Shown: in pieces, positions 18,009 to 28,529 of the stretch | How the letters are laid out: each line of letters opens with the position of its first letter | Position numbering within the stretch: position 1 is the first letter of the stretch | DNA from: Candidatus Methanoperedentaceae archaeon HGW-Methanoperedenaceae-1 | Lineage (GTDB): Archaea; Halobacteriota; Methanosarcinia; Methanosarcinales; Methanoperedenaceae | DNA: 32,718 nucleotides | Assembly (NCBI GenBank): GCA_002839545.1 | Contig: PGYG01000003.1 | Location: forward strand, 1 to 32,718 | Reading direction: 5' to 3' | Notes under the pieces: generated by a model | Database searches by the model: none | What the model was told of the DNA's origin: nothing | What the model saw: only the letters and a program-made list of their open reading frames with translations | Translations under genes and position numbers: made by a program

Positions 18009-19712
18009 TCAAAAACCGTGTGCCGCGTAAGGCGCGAAAATCACGAAGATAAACGACATAAGAATTAACACGGCAAATACAACTACAATTGCATTGGAGA
18101 GACGTTCCACCTTCTCGCCGTTACCCATTACCCTTGAGAGTGTTGAAGTCATGACATCCCTGAACACATGCCCGCCGTCAAGTGGAACAGCAGGGAGGCA
18201 GTTAAATAATCCTACATAGAAATTCATCCAGCCAACCCAGAGAAGTACGGTCAGTATCCAGAAAATTTCCGTTCCGAGTGAGGAAGCCCAGCCGGAATTT
18301 TCATAATAGTACGTCAGCACACCAGTGAAACCTGTAAAGAGTTCACCATCAGGACTTCCGGCAAAAGGCAGGCTGAACAGCATGAGCCATCCGTAAGTAC
18401 CAGTAAGCTTTGACGGGATGGATTTTAACCCGTTTAAAAAACCAGATGCAGGGAATTGTGCGATGGAAACGCCAACAGAATAACTGGTAGCGCCATCAGG
18501 GGCATAAGATACACCGAGAAAACCCTTCGTTGCAGAAGGGTCATCTGGATACTTATCCAGTTTAACATTACTGAACACCTGTAACGTGGCATTTACGGAT
18601 GTATTGCTCAAGGCATATACATCCACCTTTTGCCCGGCAGCGGTTGAACCCATGAACCTGATAAAATCCGTAAGGTCGGTTATATTGGTATCGTTCATCC
18701 TGACAAGAACCATATCAGGCAAAAGACCCGCAGCTTCAGCAGGAGTTTCATTTAAAACCTTGAATATCCTCACACCTGTTACAGTCTCGTTCCTTCCTGA
18801 TGTAATAAACGTGAGATCTTTTTTAGTACCGTTTTCAATAAGGTCAAGCTTAACTTCTGCACCAGGTTCCAGACGTTTGGCATAAACCAGGAAATCATGG
18901 GCATTTTCTACCTGCTTCCCGTTAATACCTGTGATAATCATATTCGGCTTAACACCTGCTTCTTCTGCAGGGTAGCCGGGAACCGTCTGTACGACTGTGA
19001 CATCCCCGACCGGGGAAAGAGACCCAAGTAGTGAAAAGAACAAGATAAATGCAATAAATGCTGTGACAAAATTTGCCATTACGCCTGCTGTTAGCACCCT
19101 CACGCGCTCATTGCGTGTTGCAAGTTTTTTTGGCTCCTTTGGCGTTAATCCTGCCTCGTTTTCCTCATCTGTATCGCTTTGTTTCCCAAGAAGCTGTTCC
19201 TCGTCTGGCTCGGCAAACCCGCCTATGGGCAAAATTGCTACTAATAACCCCATGGATTTTACCCTGATTCCTTCCACCTTGCACAGTATGGCATGTGCGA
19301 ATTCATGGACTACAAGGGTTATTATCAGTGCGATTATCCCCCAGGTGAACGGTATGAATTCATTAATACCAGGTATAAGGAATATATTGCGCGGCTCGTT
19401 GAACTTGCCGGGATGTGGAACAGTTTGTGCCTGGAATGAGGTTATAATGGAATAATCGATAAACAGTATCAGCAGGAACATCACGAGCATCCCGATAAGC
19501 ATCGCAGGAAGCCCTGCGTTTGCAAACAGTCTCCAGAATCTTTTATGGACTGCAAGCCTGTCAAGGAATTCCTGTCCTTTCTGGGTACGTATCATCAGAA
19601 CAGGACCGTGGGCGGTGATATTGTATTTATTTAATATCCCGCGCCTGTCAAGATATCTTACTAACATCCAGTATAGTAAAATCACCAGCAAAACAAGATA
19701 TAAATTATTCAA
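18009..19712 (-). CDS. Site-2 protease (M50 metalloprotease) with two PDZ domains
   Basis: VVHEFAHAILCKVEG zinc motif, C-terminal NCLPAVPLDGGHVF, and two PDZ-like segments (PAEEAGVKPNMIITGINGKQV; PAEAAGLLPDMVLVRMND) between them. Confidence 0.92.
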   Translation of the reverse strand: MNNLYLVLLVILLYWMLVRYLDRRGILNKYNITAHGPVLMIRTQKGQEFLDRLAVHKRFWRLFANAGLPAMLIGMLVMFLLILFIDYSIITSFQAQTVPHPGKFNEPRNIFLIPGINEFIPFTWGIIALIITLVVHEFAHAILCKVEGIRVKSMGLLVAILPIGGFAEPDEEQLLGKQSDTDEENEAGLTPKEPKKLATRNERVRVLTAGVMANFVTAFIAFILFFSLLGSLSPVGDVTVVQTVPGYPAEEAGVKPNMIITGINGKQVENAHDFLVYAKRLEPGAEVKLDLIENGTKKDLTFITSGRNETVTGVRIFKVLNETPAEAAGLLPDMVLVRMNDTNITDLTDFIRFMGSTAAGQKVDVYALSNTSVNATLQVFSNVKLDKYPDDPSATKGFLGVSYAPDGATSYSVGVSIAQFPASGFLNGLKSIPSKLTGTYGWLMLFSLPFAGSPDGELFTGFTGVLTYYYENSGWASSLGTEIFWILTVLLWVGWMNFYVGLFNCLPAVPLDGGHVFRDVMTSTLSRVMGNGEKVERLSNAIVVVFAVLILMSFIFVIFAPYAAHGF

Positions 19713-19778
19713 AAACAGTCCCCATAGATATATGTAAGTTTTTAAGTATTCCGTGCATAATAAGCGTGAGGTGTGTTA

Positions 19779-20087
19779 ATGTTTTCACTCGTATATATAA
19801 CCGCTGGGGATATGGAAGAAGCCCGGAAAATCGGGAAAAAGCTTGTTGAAGAACGCCTTGCTGCGTGCGTAAATTTCTTTCCGGTAACTTCGATTTTCAG
19901 GTGGAAGGGACTTATTGATGAGGCAAATGAAGTTGCGATTATCGCCAAGACAACATCCGGTAAGGTAAAGGATATTGATAAAAGGGTGAAAGAGCTTCAC
20001 AGTTATGATGTGCCATGTGTGGTGTCGTTTAATATGGAAGAAGGCTCGAAGGATTTTCTTGACTGGATAGCAGAATCAGTAGAATAA
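19779..20087 (+). CDS. cutA: CutA-like divalent-ion tolerance protein
   Basis: GKKLVEERLAACVNFFPVTSIFRWKGLIDEANEVAIIAKT is the CutA signature. Confidence 0.95.
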   Translation: MFSLVYITAGDMEEARKIGKKLVEERLAACVNFFPVTSIFRWKGLIDEANEVAIIAKTTSGKVKDIDKRVKELHSYDVPCVVSFNMEEGSKDFLDWIAESVE

Positions 20088-20326
20088 GAGGAGGATTGGG
20101 ATGGTAAAACTCCATCTTTAAAAACTCATTCCTTAAGTGGTGTTTTGAATGGAACCCACAATGAGGTTTACTAATTATCCCGAAACCAATAAGTCAATTT
20201 CTCTACTGTAGAATCCCCGGAATTTTTAAAAACATTTAACTCTTCAAAAAGAAATATGGTTTTCCGGGAGCATAATATCATGTATTTATACTATATACAC
20301 TATCATAATAATCAGGTATCATATAC

Positions 20327-20335
20327 TTATAAATA
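20327..20335 (+). promoter_or_regulatory. Candidate TATA box upstream of the KaiC-like gene
   Basis: TTATAAATA, 40 nt upstream of ATG 20376, in an AT-rich intergenic region; SD AGGTGG precedes the ATG. Confidence 0.5.
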
Positions 20336-20375
20336 TCAATCGGTTTTAAAACTAGTTTAGTTAGGTGGTAAAATT

Positions 20376-21146
20376 ATGGCTAACAAAAAGAAGGATGAAG
20401 TTGAATCTTCGGAGTCAAAAAGAGTTCCTACGGGAATTCCAGGCTTTGATGAGATATGTGAGGGGGGTTTGCTCAGGAACAGGACATACCTTCTTTCAGG
20501 AACATCTGGGGCGGGAAAGACAATATTCGGTCTCCAGTACCTGTACAACGGGATTACCAAGTACGGGGAAAATGCGATTTATATAGCAACCGAAGAACGT
20601 CCCGAACAGGTAAGGGAAACAGTAAAAGAATTCGGATGGGATTTCGAAGCGCTGGAAGACGAAGGTAAACTTGCAATACTTGATGCCTGTTCTACGAAAA
20701 TCGGTGTCCCATCCCATGAAAAGTATGTCGATGTGAGACCATTTGATATGCGGTCAATGATGGACCAGGTTATCGCTATGCAGGAAGATATCGATGCAAA
20801 GCGGGCTTTTGTAGACGGGACAACGTCCATTGGGTTTTACCTCCAGGACCCTGCAAAGATAAGGGTGGAGCTTCTAAAATTAAGCACAACGCTTGAAATC
20901 CTGGGACTGACATCGTTGATGACGTGTGAAGTCGTTGACCCGGGTGCAACCAGCAGGTTTGGTGTTGAAACATTTGTTACCGAGGGCACTATAATGATGT
21001 ACAACAACAGGGCAGATGCCGTACGGGTGCGTAGCATTGAGATTTATAAAATGAGGGGCTCAAACCACAGCCAGAGTATTCATCCGTATGATATAACCCC
21101 GGACGGGATTGTAGTACATCCGCATGAAGAAGTTTATACGGCGTAG
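20376..21146 (+). CDS. KaiC-like RecA-superfamily ATPase (single domain)
   Basis: RVPTGIPGFDEICEGGLLRNRTYLLSGTSGAGKTIFGLQYLYNG with Walker A; archaeal KaiC-domain architecture. Confidence 0.92.
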   Translation: MANKKKDEVESSESKRVPTGIPGFDEICEGGLLRNRTYLLSGTSGAGKTIFGLQYLYNGITKYGENAIYIATEERPEQVRETVKEFGWDFEALEDEGKLAILDACSTKIGVPSHEKYVDVRPFDMRSMMDQVIAMQEDIDAKRAFVDGTTSIGFYLQDPAKIRVELLKLSTTLEILGLTSLMTCEVVDPGATSRFGVETFVTEGTIMMYNNRADAVRVRSIEIYKMRGSNHSQSIHPYDITPDGIVVHPHEEVYTA

Positions 21147-21169
21147 AATTTGGACAGAGGATCAGGAAA

Positions 21170-21841
21170 ATGGTACAGAAACCGATGATAGTGTTGAATT
21201 TTAAAACGTATGCCGAAAGTATGGGGGCTAATGCGGTCAGGATGGCAAAGTATTGCGGGGAAGTGAGCGAAGAGTCGGGTGTTGAAATTATTGCCGTCCC
21301 ACAGATTCCTGATATAGCGCGTGTAGCTGATTCGGTGAAAATACCGGTTTATGCACAGCATATCGATGGTGTGGGCGCGGGAGGTTACACCGGGCATATT
21401 ACTGCGGATTGCGTGAGGTCAGCAGGTGCGCAGGGATGCCTGATAAACCACTCGGAGCGCAGAATGCTGTTGGCAGATGTGGATTCAGCACTCCAGTTTG
21501 CAAAAAAAGCCGGATTAACAGCTATTGTCTGCACGAATAATATTGCAGTTACCTCGGCAGCAGCAGCATTGGCGCCTGAATACGTGGCAATCGAGCCGCC
21601 AGCCCTGATCGGTTCCGGAATCCCGGTTTCAAAAGCAGACCCTGGCATAGTTACGGGTTCTGTCGAGGCGGTAAAAAAAGTAAACCCTTATGTTAAAGTC
21701 CTGTGCGGAGCAGGTATTTCCACAGGGGAGGATGTGGCAGCAGCACTTGATCTTGGCGCTTACGGCGTTCTTCTTGCGTCGGGTGTGATTAAAGCCAAAG
21801 ACCAGAAAGCTGCATTAATTGACCTGATAAGTAAAGTATGA
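21170..21841 (+). CDS. tpiA: Triosephosphate isomerase (archaeal type)
   Basis: VLNFKTYAES, QHIDGVGAGGYTGHI, LINHSERR, YVAIEPPALIGSG, VLCGAGISTGED. Confidence 0.96.
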   Translation: MVQKPMIVLNFKTYAESMGANAVRMAKYCGEVSEESGVEIIAVPQIPDIARVADSVKIPVYAQHIDGVGAGGYTGHITADCVRSAGAQGCLINHSERRMLLADVDSALQFAKKAGLTAIVCTNNIAVTSAAAALAPEYVAIEPPALIGSGIPVSKADPGIVTGSVEAVKKVNPYVKVLCGAGISTGEDVAAALDLGAYGVLLASGVIKAKDQKAALIDLISKV

Positions 21842-22034
21842 TAATTATATCAACATGAAATAATTTAAATGTTGGGGGTATGTACTAGAATGAAATGCAG
21901 AGAAAGATTTAAGCCAAATAAGGTTGTTAGAGGGGCGCACGTCCACGAGGTTTTAACAGTAATTGCAATCGATTAAAGAGTATTTATTATCCATGATTTG
22001 CAGCGTATGTTCAGGATTAGTGGATGGACTGTGT

Positions 22035-22141
22035 GGGCTCGTAGCTCAGTCAGGCAGAGCACCGGGCTTTTATTCAAACCGGTTTAATAACCGGTATGGA
22101 AAGAAACCCGATGGCCGAGGGTTCAAATCCCTCCGAGCCCG
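22035..22141 (+). tRNA. tRNA-Lys(TTT) with a 33-nt intron at position 37/38 (intron 22073-22105)
   Basis: Acceptor GGGCTCG/CGAGCCC, D-stem GCTC/GAGC, T-arm GAGGGTTCAAATCCCTC. Removing TTCAAACCGGTTTAATAACCGGTATGGAAAGAA restores loop CTTTTAA. Bulge-helix-bulge: CTTT:AAAG helix flanked by 3-nt bulges TAT and AAA. CCA not encoded. Confidence 0.93.
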
Positions 22142-22162
22142 TTTTGTCCGGGAGGTAATTGC

Positions 22163-22420
22163 GTGAAGCAGAAAGAGGCGACTGGAAGAGAATTCAAACC
22201 TATAGAACATGTAATGGTACCAGACCATGAAATATTGGATGGAAATGAAGTTGATAAGATATTAGTAGAATACAATATAGAAAAAGAACAATTACCCAAA
22301 ATATATGTTTCGGACCCTTCAGCAGTGTCCATTAAAGCGAAAATCGGGGATGTTATACGTATTACGAGGCAGAGCCCGACAGCAGGGCGGTCAGTTTACT
22401 ACCGTATGGTAATCGCGTAA
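22163..22420 (+). CDS. rpoH: RNA polymerase subunit H
   Basis: 85 aa archaeal Rpb5-like C-terminal domain (KIGDVIRITRQSPTAGRSVYYRMVI). GTG start with SD GGGAGGT; first RNAP gene of the operon. Confidence 0.95.
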   Translation: MKQKEATGREFKPIEHVMVPDHEILDGNEVDKILVEYNIEKEQLPKIYVSDPSAVSIKAKIGDVIRITRQSPTAGRSVYYRMVIA

Positions 22421-22447
22421 AGCAGGTCTCTTATAAGAGAGGTATTT

Positions 22448-24055
22448 ATGATAGATAGAAGTGTATTATCAAGATCGTATTTTACAAGTGATAAAATAGT
22501 AAGGCACCACGTTGATTCTTTCAATTCTTTCCTGGAAACCGGTCTTCAGAAAGTTATTGATGAGCAGAGAATTATTGAAACCGATATTGAAGGCACCCAT
22601 ATAAGACTCGGTAAAATCCGTATAGGGCATCCTGTTGTGAGGGAAGCGGACGGTGCAATAGATAAACTCTACCCAACAGAAGCAAGGTTAAGGAATATAA
22701 CTTATGCAGCACCGCTTAATCTCGGAATGACAATTGTAAGTTCCGTGGGCGAGAAAGAAGAAAAAGAGGCAGAAATCGGTTTGCTCCCTATAATGAAAGG
22801 GTCAAAGATATGCAACCTTATTAACCTGACCAACCAGGAAATGGTTGAACTGGGGGAAGACCCGCAGGATCCCGGCGGATATTTCATTGTGAACGGTACG
22901 GAACGCGTAATTACCACTCTTGAAGACCTTGCGCCAAATAAAATCATGGTGGAATTCGAAGACCGGTATGGCGATAAAATAGAGGTCGCAAAGGTCTTCT
23001 CACAGCGCAGGGGATATCGTGCCCTTGTGGTTGTAGAACGCAGCAGGAAGTCGATTCTTGAAGTTTCATTCCCTTCCATATCAGGCAGGATTAATTTTGT
23101 TACTCTTATGAGGGCGCTGGGTATTGAAACTGATGAGGATATCGTGAATGCCGTATCCGAAGACCCTGAAATTATCAAGTTCATGCTTGAGAACTTAGAG
23201 GAAGCCGAAGTAAGTAATAAAGACGAAGCCATGGAGAAAATAGGGGTACGCGTGGCATCCGGGCAGGGTAAGGAATACCAGGTTAAAAGGGCAAACTACG
23301 TAATAGACCGGTACCTGATGCCGCATCTCGGGAACGATGAGGCGCACCGCCTGATTAAAGCCCAGTTCCTTGGAAGAATGGCACAGGCATGTTTTGAACT
23401 GTCGCTGGGCAAAAGGGCACCGGCTGATAAAGATCATTATGCAAGCAAACGTCTCAAACTGGCGGGTGACCTGATGGAAGACCTGTTCAGGGTTTCGTTT
23501 AACAGGCTGACCCGTGATATAAAGTACCAGCTTGAAAGAGCCAGCATGAGAAACAGGGACCTGAACGTTGCAACAGTAGTCAGGGCAGATGTACTCACAG
23601 AACGTCTTGTCCATCCGCTGGCAACAGGTAACTGGGTAGGCGGACGTACTGGTGTATCGCAGCTTCTTGACCGCACGGATTATATTGCTTCCTTATCACA
23701 CCTGAGAAGGGTTATTTCACCATTATCACGGTCACAACCTCATTTCGAGGCAAGGGATTTGCATCCGACCCAGTGGGGACGGGTATGCCCCTCGGAAACA
23801 CCTGAAGGTCCCAATTGCGGACTGGTTAAGAACTTTGCACAGCTGGTTGAAATCTCAACAAGCGCTGGCAGTGAAACACAGATAAAGAGCATAATTTATT
23901 CGATGGGGGTAAAACCGATTGATCCTCATCTTGTTGGAATGGAAGAACAGGTAACGACCTATGTTTCTGAACTTGAGGCACTTGAGGAAGCCCAGGAGAT
24001 GAAAATCGAACATGACGAAGATGATGTAGGTGTGGAGGCGGATATTTTTGAATAA
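22448..24055 (+). CDS. rpoB2: RNA polymerase subunit B''
   Basis: Rpb2 N-terminal half: [49 protein letters not shown]. Confidence 0.97.
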   Translation: MIDRSVLSRSYFTSDKIVRHHVDSFNSFLETGLQKVIDEQRIIETDIEGTHIRLGKIRIGHPVVREADGAIDKLYPTEARLRNITYAAPLNLGMTIVSSVGEKEEKEAEIGLLPIMKGSKICNLINLTNQEMVELGEDPQDPGGYFIVNGTERVITTLEDLAPNKIMVEFEDRYGDKIEVAKVFSQRRGYRALVVVERSRKSILEVSFPSISGRINFVTLMRALGIETDEDIVNAVSEDPEIIKFMLENLEEAEVSNKDEAMEKIGVRVASGQGKEYQVKRANYVIDRYLMPHLGNDEAHRLIKAQFLGRMAQACFELSLGKRAPADKDHYASKRLKLAGDLMEDLFRVSFNRLTRDIKYQLERASMRNRDLNVATVVRADVLTERLVHPLATGNWVGGRTGVSQLLDRTDYIASLSHLRRVISPLSRSQPHFEARDLHPTQWGRVCPSETPEGPNCGLVKNFAQLVEISTSAGSETQIKSIIYSMGVKPIDPHLVGMEEQVTTYVSELEALEEAQEMKIEHDEDDVGVEADIFE

Positions 24056-25862
24056 AACACGTATTTACATGAACGGCGAGCTCATGGGAACCCATGACTT
24101 CCCGAAAAAGTTCGTAGCTGATTTCCGGGCGAAACGCGGTCAGGGTGAACTCAGGAAACAGGTTAACATTGCTTTTTTTGAGAATACCGATGAAATCCAT
24201 ATAAACACAGACCAGGGGCGGGCAAGGCGTCCAGTAATTATTGTGAAAAACGGCGTGTGTCTTGTAACTGAAGAACATATCGAACGCCTGAAGAATGGCG
24301 AAATCTCATTTGATGCTCTTGTAGGTGAAGGCGTAATCGAGTATATTGATGCTGAAGAGGAAGAAAATACATTCATTGCCATTAATGAAGCTGATTTGAC
24401 GCCTGAACATACGCATCTTGAGATTGACCCGGCTCTGACACTTGGTATCTGTACCGGCATGGTTCCTTTCCCGGAACACAACGCATCCCCCAGGAATACG
24501 ATGGGCGCAGGCATGGTAAAACAGTGTCTTGGCATGTCTATGCCTAATATGAAACTCCGTCCTGATACAAGAGCTAATTTCTTGCAGTACCCGCAGAAGG
24601 CACTTGTGTCAACACAGACCGCAGAAGCGATTGGTTTTGATAACCGCCCGGCAGGGCAAAATTTTGTGGTTGCTGTCATATCATATGAAGGTTATAATAT
24701 TGAAGATGCCCTTGTCATAAATAAGGGTTCGATTGAGCGCGGTCTTGGAAGAAGTTATTTTTTCAGGACAAACGAGGGAGAAGAACGGAGGTACCCTGGC
24801 GGACAGGAAGACAAATTCGAGATACCTGATGCCGAAGTAAGGGGTGCCCGCGGTGCCGAGGTGTATACGCATCTTGATGATGACGGTCTTGTCAATCCTG
24901 AAATACAGGTAGATCCGAACGCAGTCCTTATCGGGAAAACAAGTCCCCCCCGGTTCCTTGAGGAACCCACAGACCTCGGGCTCAGCCCTGTGCAGCGCAG
25001 GGAAAGTTCAGTGACAATGCGCTCAAATGAGAAAGGTATTGTTGATACTGTAATCCTGTCTGAATCAGAGAACGGCGCGCGGCTTGCGAAAGTAAGGACA
25101 CGGGACCAGAGAATCCCTGAAGTAGGGGATAAATTCGCTTCAAGGCACGGACAGAAAGGCGTAATCGGGCTTATCGTGCCGTATGAGGATATACCGTTTA
25201 CTGAGAACGGAACGGTTCCTGACCTGATTATTAACCCGCATGCTATTCCTTCACGAATGACAGTCGGGCATGTTCTTGAGATGATAGGTGGAAAAGTCGG
25301 CTCCTTTGAAGGCAGACAGATAAACGCAACCCCGTTCTCAGGTGAATCCGAGGATGACCTGCGTTCTGCACTTACGAAGTACGGTTACTCACACACCGGT
25401 AAAGAAGTGCTTTATGACGGTATAACCGGCAACAGGTTCCAGGTTGATATTTTTGTAGGCGTAATCCTTTACCAGAAGCTTTACCACATGGTTGCATCAA
25501 AGATGCACTCCCGTTCCCGCGGACCTGTGCAGGTATTGACCAGGCAGCCCACGGAAGGAAGAGCCAGGGAAGGCGGTTTGAGGTTCGGTGAGATGGAACG
25601 TGATGTTCTTATCGGGCACGGTGCAGCAATGGCATTGAAGGAAAGACTGCTTGATGAATCTGACAAGGTTGTACAATATGTCTGTTCCCATTGCGGGATG
25701 ATTGCCACACTCGACAAACGAAGGAATGTTACGGTGTGTCCAAGCTGTAGTGCGGAAACGGATATTTTCCCTGTTGAGATGAGTTATGCGTTCAAACTCC
25801 TGATTGATGAGATTATTTCACTCGGTGTCGCACCGAGACTTGTTTTGGAGAGTGCGGTATAG
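24048..25862 (+). CDS. rpoB1: RNA polymerase subunit B'
   Basis: Rpb2 C-terminal half: [73 protein letters not shown] start at 24048 with upstream GGAGG. Confidence 0.97.
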   Translation: MNKTRIYMNGELMGTHDFPKKFVADFRAKRGQGELRKQVNIAFFENTDEIHINTDQGRARRPVIIVKNGVCLVTEEHIERLKNGEISFDALVGEGVIEYIDAEEEENTFIAINEADLTPEHTHLEIDPALTLGICTGMVPFPEHNASPRNTMGAGMVKQCLGMSMPNMKLRPDTRANFLQYPQKALVSTQTAEAIGFDNRPAGQNFVVAVISYEGYNIEDALVINKGSIERGLGRSYFFRTNEGEERRYPGGQEDKFEIPDAEVRGARGAEVYTHLDDDGLVNPEIQVDPNAVLIGKTSPPRFLEEPTDLGLSPVQRRESSVTMRSNEKGIVDTVILSESENGARLAKVRTRDQRIPEVGDKFASRHGQKGVIGLIVPYEDIPFTENGTVPDLIINPHAIPSRMTVGHVLEMIGGKVGSFEGRQINATPFSGESEDDLRSALTKYGYSHTGKEVLYDGITGNRFQVDIFVGVILYQKLYHMVASKMHSRSRGPVQVLTRQPTEGRAREGGLRFGEMERDVLIGHGAAMALKERLLDESDKVVQYVCSHCGMIATLDKRRNVTVCPSCSAETDIFPVEMSYAFKLLIDEIISLGVAPRLVLESAV

Positions 25863-25871
25863 GAGGAGACT

Positions 25872-28529
25872 ATGGTAGTTGCAACCCCAAAAAGAATAAA
25901 AGAGATTAAATTCGGTCTTATTTCACCAAAAGAATACAGGAAAATGAGTGTTACAAGGGTGATAACGGCTGATACTTATGACGATGACGGTTTTCCTATT
26001 GATATGGGATTAATGGATACGAAACTCGGTGTCATTGACCCGGGATTGCGGTGTAAGACTTGCGGCGGAAGGGCAGGTGAATGTCCCGGGCATTTCGGGC
26101 ATATTGAACTTGTCGCACCTGTCATACATGTGGGTTTTGCCAAGTTGCTGCGTAAGATATTAAGAGGCGTATGCAGAGAATGCGGTGCATTGCTCCTTGA
26201 CCCGAAAAAGAAAGAAGAATATATCGGGCAGATAAGGACCCTCAGGAAAATGGGGCAGTCCACTGAGGATGTTGTCAGCGAAGTGTTTAAGGAGGCAAGG
26301 AAAGGCGGAACGTGCCAGTATTGCGGCGAGTCACAGCGGGATATCAAGTTTGAGAAGCCTTCCACCTATGTTGAGGTGGATGAGGTGGATGGTATCAAGT
26401 ACGAGCATAAACTGATGCCCACTGATATCCGCACACGTCTTGAAAAGATGAGTGACGAGGATGCCGAGGTTATCGGGATGGACCCCAATAATGCCAGACC
26501 TGAATGGATGATACTGACTGTACTTCCTGTTCCCCCTGTTACGATGCGTCCATCGATTACCCTTGAATCCGGGCAGCGCAGTGAAGACGACCTGACCCAC
26601 AAACTTGTGGATATCATAAGGATTAACCAGAGATTCCAGGAAAACAGGGAAGCTGGTGCGCCGCAGCTGATTATTGAGGATTTGTGGGAATTATTGCAGT
26701 ACCATGTTACCACATTCATAGACAATGCGGTCTCCGGTGTGCCGCCAGCGCGCCACAGGTCTGGAAGACCTCTTAAAACGCTTTCCCAGAGATTAAAAGG
26801 CAAGGAAGGGCGTTTCAGGGGCAGTTTATCAGGCAAACGTGTCAATTTCTCGGCAAGGACTGTTATTTCACCTGACCCGAACCTGAGGATATTCGAAGTA
26901 GGTGTCCCGCTTGAAATAGCAACGGAATTAACTATCACTATGAATGTAACTCCCCGTAATATCGAGGAGACAAAAGAATATGTAAGGCGGGGACCTGAAA
27001 ACCATCCTGGTGCCAATTACGTAATCAGAGCTGATGGCAGAAGGGTAAAGGTCACTAAAATCAATGGTGATGAACTTGCCGACCTGATTGAATTCGGATG
27101 GAAAGTGGAGAGGCAGATAAAAGACGGGGATATCGTGCTGTTTAACAGGCAGCCGTCACTTCACAGGATGAGTATCATGGCGCATGAGATAAAAGTGCTG
27201 CCAAATAAGACGTTCAGGCTCAACCCGGCTGTGTGCCCGCCGTACAATGCGGATTTTGACGGTGATGAAATGAACATGCATATTCCGCAGACCGAGGAAG
27301 CGCGGGCTGAGGCTAAAATCCTGATGCATGTAAAGCATAACATCCTGTCACCTAGGTTTGGCGGACCTATCATCGGTGGTATCCACGACCATATTTCAGG
27401 ATTGTTCCTGCTTACGAACAGTACTGATAAAATAAATAAGAACGATGCCCTGGAACTCCTGGCAAAAATGGAAATAAGGGAACTTCCCGAACCGGCAGGT
27501 AAGGATGGCGGTAAACCGTACTGGACAAGTAAACAGATATTCAGCCAGATTTTACCGGAAGGGCTTGACCTTGAGTTCAAGGCGGAAATATGCGAAAAAT
27601 GTGATGATTGCAAGGGCGTAGATTGCGAACATGATGCCTATGTAGTGATTAAAGACGGTATACTTGAGCAGGGTACCATAGACGAGAAAGCAGTGGGCGC
27701 ATTCAAGAGTATAATACTTGACAAACTGATGAAAGAGTTCACTCCTGAGATAGCATGCAAATTCATCGATGATGCAACACGTCTTTCCATACGCGCTATT
27801 ATGCGGAAAGGGTTCAGTTTCGGGATAAGTGACGAGTATATTCCTGATGAAGCCCAGTCAGAGATAAATATTGTTCTTAACAATGCAAGTGACAAGGTTG
27901 AGGAGTATATTTCTGCATATAAGGCAGGAGAACTCGAACAGTTACCAGGACGTACCATCGACGAAACACTTGAAATGGAAATCATGAAAGTGTTAAGCAA
28001 AGCCAGGGATTCCACGGGTGATATTGCCGGCAGGCATCTCGGTATGGAGAATTCTGCGGTAATAATGGCGCGTTCAGGTGCGAGGGGTTCGATGCTTAAC
28101 CTTACACAGATGGCGGCATGCGTTGGTCAGCAGGCAGTCAGGGGCGAGCGCATCCAGAGAGGATATGCAGGACGTACTTTGCCTCATTTTGATAAAGACG
28201 ATCGTGGTGCGAGTGCACATGGTTTCGTGAAAGCAAGCTATAAGAGCGGATTATCCCCGACCGAATATTTCTTCCATGCAATCGGTGGCAGGGAAGGTCT
28301 TGTGGATACTGCGGTCAGGACATCCCAGTCAGGGTATCTCCAGCGCAGGCTTGTGAATGCTATGCAGGACCTGGAAGTACAGTATGACGGTACTGTAAGG
28401 GATACAAGGAAAATGATAATCCAGTTCAAATACGGAGAAGACGGGATTGATCCCATGAATAGCGATTTCAGCAAACCTGATGCGGCAAAACGTATTATTG
28501 ATTCGGTTCTCGGGAAGGTGAAAGAATGA
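25872..28529 (+). CDS. rpoA1: RNA polymerase subunit A'
   Basis: Rpb1 N-terminal part with NADFDGDEMNMHIPQT catalytic motif, CKTCGGRAGECPGHFGHIEL zinc site and bridge/trigger region. Confidence 0.98.
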   Translation: MVVATPKRIKEIKFGLISPKEYRKMSVTRVITADTYDDDGFPIDMGLMDTKLGVIDPGLRCKTCGGRAGECPGHFGHIELVAPVIHVGFAKLLRKILRGVCRECGALLLDPKKKEEYIGQIRTLRKMGQSTEDVVSEVFKEARKGGTCQYCGESQRDIKFEKPSTYVEVDEVDGIKYEHKLMPTDIRTRLEKMSDEDAEVIGMDPNNARPEWMILTVLPVPPVTMRPSITLESGQRSEDDLTHKLVDIIRINQRFQENREAGAPQLIIEDLWELLQYHVTTFIDNAVSGVPPARHRSGRPLKTLSQRLKGKEGRFRGSLSGKRVNFSARTVISPDPNLRIFEVGVPLEIATELTITMNVTPRNIEETKEYVRRGPENHPGANYVIRADGRRVKVTKINGDELADLIEFGWKVERQIKDGDIVLFNRQPSLHRMSIMAHEIKVLPNKTFRLNPAVCPPYNADFDGDEMNMHIPQTEEARAEAKILMHVKHNILSPRFGGPIIGGIHDHISGLFLLTNSTDKINKNDALELLAKMEIRELPEPAGKDGGKPYWTSKQIFSQILPEGLDLEFKAEICEKCDDCKGVDCEHDAYVVIKDGILEQGTIDEKAVGAFKSIILDKLMKEFTPEIACKFIDDATRLSIRAIMRKGFSFGISDEYIPDEAQSEINIVLNNASDKVEEYISAYKAGELEQLPGRTIDETLEMEIMKVLSKARDSTGDIAGRHLGMENSAVIMARSGARGSMLNLTQMAACVGQQAVRGERIQRGYAGRTLPHFDKDDRGASAHGFVKASYKSGLSPTEYFFHAIGGREGLVDTAVRTSQSGYLQRRLVNAMQDLEVQYDGTVRDTRKMIIQFKYGEDGIDPMNSDFSKPDAAKRIIDSVLGKVKE

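Noticed and set aside
20149-20211. 20-aa ORF MEPTMRFTNYPETNKSISLL
   Set aside because: A GGTG lies 7 nt upstream, but the peptide has no motif and the region is AT-rich; could easily be chance.
20376-21146. Circadian-clock KaiC
   Set aside because: Only a single KaiC domain and no KaiA/KaiB neighbours; archaeal KaiC-like ATPases are common and not evidence of a clock.
21963-22166. 67-aa plus-strand ORF (MQSIKEYLLSMICSVC...)
   Set aside because: Runs through the tRNA-Lys gene and its intron; the tRNA explains the sequence.
22702-23232. 176-aa antisense ORF in rpoB2, and similar antisense ORFs in rpoB1, rpoA1 and rpoA2
   Set aside because: Opposite strand of highly conserved RNAP genes, Ser-rich translations with no recognisable motifs.
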